NCBI GenBank assembly: GCA_034928145.1
Contig: JAYFPE010000054.1
Span: 1 to 34,749 of the forward strand
Length of the DNA: 34,749 bases
Source of the DNA: Pelethousia sp034928145
GTDB taxonomy: Bacteria; Bacillota; Clostridia; Christensenellales; CAG-138
Reading direction: 5' to 3'
Position 1 is the stretch's first letter; each line of letters opens with the position of its first letter. Of this stretch, positions 30,855 through 34,749 are shown piece by piece. Under the pieces are notes generated by a model that was not told the origin of the DNA, ran no database searches, and was given only the letters and a program-made list of their open reading frames with translations. The translations under genes and the position numbers were made by a program.

Positions 30855-32699
30855 TCACGCCTTAAGCGCGCGCATAGAGTTCAAAATAGCGATTACGGAT
30901 ACGCCCACATCCGCGAAAACCGCCGCCCACATGCTGGCATGGCCCAGCGCGCCCAGCGCCAGCACCAGCGCCTTGACCCCCAAGGCGAAAACGATATTCT
31001 GCTTGACGATGCGCAGCGTGCCGCGGGCAATGCCGATAGCAAGGGGTATCTTGGAGGGCTTGTCGTCCATGATGACGATATCCGCAGCCTCGATAGCCGC
31101 ATCGCTGCCCAGAGCGCCCATGGCGATGCCCACGTCCGCTTGGGCAAGTACCGGCGCGTCGTTGATGCCATCCCCAACAAAAGCCAGCCTGCCGCCCTTG
31201 CCGAGTTGGTCATGCAGCTTTTCCACCCATTCAACCTTATCCTGTGGCAAAAGCCCCGCGTGAAATTCGCTTATGCCCAGTTGGCCCGCTACGTGACCGG
31301 CCGCGGCAGGCGCATCACCGGTGAGCAAAACCGTGCGCCGCACGCCGGCCTTGCGAAGGGCTGCAAGCGCCTCTGCTGCGTCGGCCTTGACCTCGTCTGC
31401 AATCAGGATATGCCCCGCATAACTGCCTTCGATGGCGACGTATACGCTGGTGCCGCCGGCTTCCGCGGCCGCTTCAGCAGGCGCAAGGCCCTCGGATGCC
31501 ATCAGCTTGGCGTTTCCCACAGCCACGGCCCGGCCATCCACCAGAGCCTTTACCCCCTGGCCCGCGATCTCTTGCACCTGCGCCACACGGCCGGGCTCGA
31601 TCTCCCGGCCATAGGCATTGCGCAGGGAAAGGGCGATGGGGTGGGAGGAATAGCTCTCCGCCAGAGCGGCCATGGCCAGCAGTTCATCTTCGGCAACGCC
31701 GGGGGCGGGTAGGCGGGCCTGCACGGCGAACACGCCGCGGGTGAGGGTGCCGGTTTTATCCAGGGCCACGATCTCGGCCTTGGCCAGCGCTTCCATATAA
31801 TTGCTGCCCTTGATAAGGATGCCCCGGCGGGAGGCCCCGCCGATGCCGCCGAAAAAGCCCAGCGGCACAGAGATAACCAACGCGCAGGGGCAGGAGATGA
31901 CCAGGAAGACCAACGCCCGGTGCAGCCAATCCGTAAAGGGCGCGCCTGTCAAAAGGGGCGGCAGGATGGCTAGCAGAAGCGCGCCGGTCACTACGCAAGG
32001 TGTGTAGTAGCGGGCAAAGCGGGTGATGAAATTTTCCGCCTTGGCCTTTTTAGAGGCTGCGTTTTCTACCAAATCCAGAATTTTGCTCACGATGGAATCG
32101 CCAAAGGATTTGGTGACGCGTATCTCCAGGAGGCCCGTTTGGTTGATGCAGCCGCTGAGGGCTTCGCTGCCCGGCCGCAGGGAGCGGGGGAGGGATTCGC
32201 CTGTGAGGGCGCTGGTATCGAGGGCGCTTTCCCCGCGAAGGACGACGCCGTCCAGCGGCACGCGCTCGCCGGGGGCTACGGAGATTACCTCGCCGATGGC
32301 CACTTCATCCGGCGAAACATCAACTTGCTTGCCTTCGCGCAGCACGTGCGCCACCTCGGGCCGGATATCCATCAGCTCCGCGATGGAGGCGCGCGATTTA
32401 CCCACGGCGTAGCTTTCGAAAAGGCTGCCGACCTGGTAAAAGAGCATCACGAACACGGCCTCGGGATATTCGCCCGTGGCCAAAGCGCCGATGGTAGCCA
32501 GGCTCATGAGGAAGTTTTCATCGAAGACCTGGCCCTGCAGGATGTTGCGCCCGGCGCTGTATAACACGTCGTAGCCGATGACGGCATAGGCCACGAGATA
32601 AAGCGGAATCCGCCAGCCGCCGCTAAAAAAGCGGCCCGCGATCAGCAAGGTGCCGCTAAGGAGGATGCGTGCGATTTGCCGTTTCTGGGCTATGCTCAT
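30855..32699 (-). CDS. heavy-metal P1B-type ATPase (Zn/Cd/Pb exporter type)
   Basis: A 614-residue membrane ATPase exporting soft divalent metals. It has the actuator TGES (166-169), the membrane metal site SCPCAL (C270, C272), phosphorylation motif DKTGTLT (D314), SHP, TGD and GDGINDAP. The CPC site plus the C-terminal KALVLALGALGHASMWAAVFADVG helix fit the ZntA/CadA (P1B-2) group. Unlike most members it lacks an N-terminal HMA domain; a stand-alone HMA protein is encoded 15 bases upstream. The repressor gene lies upstream, so the three form one operon. Confidence 0.94.
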   Translation of the reverse strand: MSIAQKRQIARILLSGTLLIAGRFFSGGWRIPLYLVAYAVIGYDVLYSAGRNILQGQVFDENFLMSLATIGALATGEYPEAVFVMLFYQVGSLFESYAVGKSRASIAELMDIRPEVAHVLREGKQVDVSPDEVAIGEVISVAPGERVPLDGVVLRGESALDTSALTGESLPRSLRPGSEALSGCINQTGLLEIRVTKSFGDSIVSKILDLVENAASKKAKAENFITRFARYYTPCVVTGALLLAILPPLLTGAPFTDWLHRALVFLVISCPCALVISVPLGFFGGIGGASRRGILIKGSNYMEALAKAEIVALDKTGTLTRGVFAVQARLPAPGVAEDELLAMAALAESYSSHPIALSLRNAYGREIEPGRVAQVQEIAGQGVKALVDGRAVAVGNAKLMASEGLAPAEAAAEAGGTSVYVAIEGSYAGHILIADEVKADAAEALAALRKAGVRRTVLLTGDAPAAAGHVAGQLGISEFHAGLLPQDKVEWVEKLHDQLGKGGRLAFVGDGINDAPVLAQADVGIAMGALGSDAAIEAADIVIMDDKPSKIPLAIGIARGTLRIVKQNIVFALGVKALVLALGALGHASMWAAVFADVGVSVIAILNSMRALKA

Positions 32700-32714
32700 A
32701 TGTATCCTCCCGCC

Positions 32715-32933
32715 CTAGCCTACGATGGCGCAGCCCGGCTCGATCTTTTTGCAGAGGCGGGCGGCTTCGGCGCGGATTTCCTCCATGCGCTCCGCAGGGG
32801 CTATGATGGTGAGCTTTTGCGCTAAAAAGCTGATGCTGGCGCTCTCCACGCCTTCGATCTTAGAAATGACCTGCTCCATTTTGGCCGCGCAGTTGGCGCA
32901 GTCCAAATCCTCCAGCTTATATACCTTCTTCAT
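32715..32933 (-). CDS. stand-alone heavy-metal-associated (HMA) domain protein
   Basis: A 72-residue ferredoxin-like fold protein. The metal site is DCANCA (C12, C15) in the first loop. VESASISFLAQKLTI and a C-terminal cysteine (EPGCAIVG) complete it. It probably delivers metal to the downstream ATPase, which lacks its own HMA domain, or replaces that domain in trans. It is 15 bases from the ATPase gene and 40 from the arsR-type gene. Confidence 0.92.
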   Translation of the reverse strand: MKKVYKLEDLDCANCAAKMEQVISKIEGVESASISFLAQKLTIIAPAERMEEIRAEAARLCKKIEPGCAIVG

Positions 32934-32973
32934 GACTTGGCCTCCTATGGATAAAAATATAATTTTGGACTCG

Positions 32974-33336
32974 CTATTCCAGAATGTGCTCCATGCCGTT
33001 GCTGATGATGGTTTTCACATGGTCGTCCGCCAGGGTGTAAAATACAGTTTTCCCCTCTCTGCGGAATTTTACCAGCTCCGCGCTTTTAAGCACCCTTAGC
33101 TGGTGGGAAACGGCGCTTTGGCTCAGGCCCAGCATTTGCGCCAGGTCGCACACGCACATCTCCCCCTCCATGAGCACGCTTAGCAGCTTGACGCGAGTAG
33201 AATCGCCAAACACCTTAAAAAGCTCGGCTAGGTCGTAAAGCGTTTCATCGCCGGGCAGGGCTGTGCGCACCCGTTCCACCAGGCCCGCGTGCGCGTGCAT
33301 GAACTCGCAATGGGGCATTTCTTCCCGCGGCTGCAT
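32974..33336 (-). CDS. ArsR/SmtB-family metal-sensing repressor (CadC-like)
   Basis: A 120-residue winged-helix repressor. The helix-turn-helix is CDLAQMLGLSQSAVSHQLRVLK. It carries both known sites: an N-terminal C10 with C61-V-C63 in ELCVC position (alpha-3N site, Cd/Pb) and D104, H106, H117 and E120 (alpha-5 site, Zn/Co, DxH-x10-HxxE). This is the CadC pattern. The ATG at 33336 has AAGGA nine bases upstream; an ATG at 33354 lies inside the operator and has no site. It would release the operon when metal binds. Confidence 0.93.
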   Translation of the reverse strand: MQPREEMPHCEFMHAHAGLVERVRTALPGDETLYDLAELFKVFGDSTRVKLLSVLMEGEMCVCDLAQMLGLSQSAVSHQLRVLKSAELVKFRREGKTVFYTLADDHVKTIISNGMEHILE

Positions 33337-33351
33337 AAACAAACATCCTTT

Positions 33352-33403
33352 CATATGAGCAATTGTTCATGTGTATTATATGCCTATGGTAGAAAAATGT
33401 CAA
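33352..33403 (-). promoter_or_regulatory. metal-operon promoter and ArsR/SmtB operator
   Basis: On the minus strand a perfect TTGACA (33398-33403), 17 bases, and a perfect TATAAT (33375-33380). The operator ATGAGCAATTGTTCAT (33355-33370, one mismatch between halves) lies over the start point and matches the ATGAnCAnnTGnTCAT type bound by SmtB, CzrA and CadC. Confidence 0.88.
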
Positions 33404-33433
33404 CGCCTGTTTTGTGTTGTTACAAATTATCTT

Positions 33434-33462
33434 TTTTCACCTGCGCGAATATGTGCTATACT
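33434..33462 (+). promoter_or_regulatory. promoter of pfkA
   Basis: TTTTCA (33434-33439), 17 bases, TATACT (33457-33462) with an extended -10 TGC in front. Confidence 0.5.
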
Positions 33463-33495
33463 AAATAAGATTATCAAATGACAGGAGGCGGCTGT

Positions 33496-34581
33496 ATGAA
33501 ACAAAAGACCCGCGTAGCCATCCTCACCAGCGGCGGGGATTGCCAGGGCCTGAACGCGGCCATCCGGGGCGTAGGCAAGTCCCTCATCCAATATGTGGAT
33601 AATATTGAGCTTTTCGGTATGTACGACGGTTACCGCGGCCTGGCTGAAAGCGACTACCGCTACATGGAGGCCAAGGATTTCTCCGGCATCCTTACGTTGG
33701 GCGGCACGCTGCTGGGCACCTCGCGGCAGAAATTTATCCCCGGCAAGGCTATTTTAGATCAGGACGATAACGACATGATGCCCGCTATGCTGGATACCTA
33801 CACCCGCCTAAACCTCGATTGCGTGGTCGTGATGGGCGGCAACGGCACCCAAAAGAGCGCCAAGCTATTAATGGACGCGGGCATGAACGTAGTTACCCTG
33901 CCCAAAACCATTGATAACGATATCTATGGCACGGACGTCACCTTCGGCTTCCAGAGCGCGGTCGATATCGCCACCAATGTGATAGATTATATCCACACCA
34001 CAGCCAGCTCCCATCGCAGGGTGTTCATCGTGGAGCTGATGGGGCGGGATACGGGTTGGCTTACGCTGCACGCGGGCATCGCCAGCGGCGCGGATGTAGT
34101 CCTCATCCCCGAGATTCCCTACGATCTTGAATCCGTGGCCGAAACCATCGAGCGCCGCAAAAAGCAGGGCCGAACCTATTCCATCCTGGCCGTGGCGGAG
34201 GGGGCCACAGCCAAGGGGGACGCCTTCCTCACCGAGGATGAGCGCCGCGCCCTTAAGGATCGTAGCGAATACCCCACCATCTCCTATCGCATCGCCAAGG
34301 AGCTGGAGGCCCTCTCAGGCCAGCAGACCCGCGTAACCATCCCGGGTCATTACCAGCGCGGCGGCCCGCCTTGCCCATACGACCGGGTGCTGGCCACCCA
34401 GTTCGGCACGGGTGCCGCTAAGTTGATTATGGAAAAGAAATACGGCTATATGGTGGCCATGCAGGATGGGGAGATCGTTGCGGTGCCCATCGACGAGGCC
34501 GCCAGCAAAACCAAATTCCTGCCCACGGAGCACCCGCTGATCCAATCCGCGCGGGATGTGGGCACGGGCTTTGGAGATTAA
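33496..34581 (+). CDS. pfkA: 6-phosphofructokinase, mixed-signature subgroup
   Basis: A 361-residue glycolytic enzyme that phosphorylates fructose 6-phosphate. The family core is present: LTSGGDCQGLNA (10-21), GGNGT (114-118), PKTIDND (136-142, catalytic D140), ELMGRDTGWL and PGHYQRGGPP. At the phosphoryl-donor positions it has Gly (ATP-type, equivalent to E. coli G104) but Lys (PPi-type, equivalent to G124), and Asn replaces the usual Asp of GGDG. The ATG at 33496 has AGGAGG seven bases upstream. It stands alone, divergent from the metal operon. Confidence 0.92.
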   Translation: MKQKTRVAILTSGGDCQGLNAAIRGVGKSLIQYVDNIELFGMYDGYRGLAESDYRYMEAKDFSGILTLGGTLLGTSRQKFIPGKAILDQDDNDMMPAMLDTYTRLNLDCVVVMGGNGTQKSAKLLMDAGMNVVTLPKTIDNDIYGTDVTFGFQSAVDIATNVIDYIHTTASSHRRVFIVELMGRDTGWLTLHAGIASGADVVLIPEIPYDLESVAETIERRKKQGRTYSILAVAEGATAKGDAFLTEDERRALKDRSEYPTISYRIAKELEALSGQQTRVTIPGHYQRGGPPCPYDRVLATQFGTGAAKLIMEKKYGYMVAMQDGEIVAVPIDEAASKTKFLPTEHPLIQSARDVGTGFGD

Positions 34582-34584
34582 AAA

Positions 34585-34605
34585 GGGCGCATGCTATGCG
34601 CGCCC
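34585..34605. terminator. hairpin after pfkA
   Basis: GGGCGCAT pairs with ATGCGC(G)CCC. Rightward it has no T run because the repeat element begins four bases later; leftward TTTTT follows. The pfkA T tract may have been lost or replaced when the element arrived. Confidence 0.5.
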
Positions 34606-34609
34606 AGGC

Positions 34610-34749
34610 TGTCGAAAAAGCTCTGGGGGATCGGGGGCCGCAGCACCCGGAGGCTTTAATCGTGAGCGGCGGCGTGTACGCCGCGAGCGAAAAGCCTTGC
34701 TTGCCAAGGCCTTCTCCGCATGAAACAACGACCGCGAGGTACGAGCAGT
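34610..34749. mobile_element. second, inverted copy of the MITE-like repeat (cut by window edge)
   Basis: These 140 bases match the reverse complement of 19181-19320 with two mismatches. The left end reads GGCTGTCGAAAAAG, the mate of the terminal repeat at 19132-19145. As at the other site it sits directly behind a terminator hairpin. The far end lies beyond the window. Confidence 0.75.

Overview
The window looks like a chromosomal segment of a spore-forming, anaerobic Firmicute of the class Clostridia. Evidence: two tandem alpha/beta-type small acid-soluble spore proteins, a rubrerythrin behind a PerR/Fur-like box, Clostridia-type genes (a DAK2/FakA-Asp23 pair, a PadR-DUF2812 pair, DUF3788, COG0523 GTPases), strong AGGAGG ribosome-binding sites and sigma-A promoters. 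GC is moderate to high. I cannot name a species. I saw no phage, transposase, CRISPR array or rRNA.

Layout. 1-835: the edge of a leftward gene, a non-coding stretch with several hairpins and a tRNA-3'-end-like remnant, and tRNA-Glu(CTC). 836-6005: an osmolyte module. A BusR-like regulator (GntR helix-turn-helix plus RCK_C domain) sits in an operon with a family 4 glycosyltransferase and is divergent from a three-gene OpuA/ProU-type compatible-solute ABC transporter. 6027-7867: a PadR regulator, a DUF2812 membrane protein and an SPL-like radical SAM protein. 7885-13521: aspartate-family amino acid synthesis, with an ACT-domain protein and thrC leftward and hom, aspartokinase and asd rightward. 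13522-18367: a small ribbon-helix-helix protein, then the leftward asp23-fakA-recG operon.

18617-19358: the two spore-protein genes and a 195-bp structured repeat inserted between two copies of a 25-bp terminator sequence. A near-identical copy of 140 bp of it lies, inverted, at the right edge of the window (34610-34749). 19433-21424: two leftward COG0523 GTPases; the downstream one lacks the CxCC metal motif and carries a YcgQ-like C-terminal domain. 21596-23788: a YuiD-like membrane protein, an O6-alkylguanine methyltransferase, rubrerythrin and a DUF3788 protein. 23949-29140: a complete leftward branched-chain amino acid ABC transporter (livJHMGF), preceded by a small membrane protein with its own promoter. 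29374-30838: a MATE exporter. 30855-33403: a metal-efflux module (ArsR/SmtB repressor with a textbook operator, a separate HMA protein, a P1B-type ATPase). 33434-34605: a phosphofructokinase with a mixed ATP/PPi-type active-site signature.

Most regulation visible here is local: each stress module (osmolytes, metals, peroxide) has its candidate regulator or operator next to it. The best candidates for something not well described are the terminator-associated structured repeat, the GTPase-YcgQ fusion paired with a His-rich COG0523 GTPase, and the tRNA-Glu region with its inverted copy of the tRNA 3' end.
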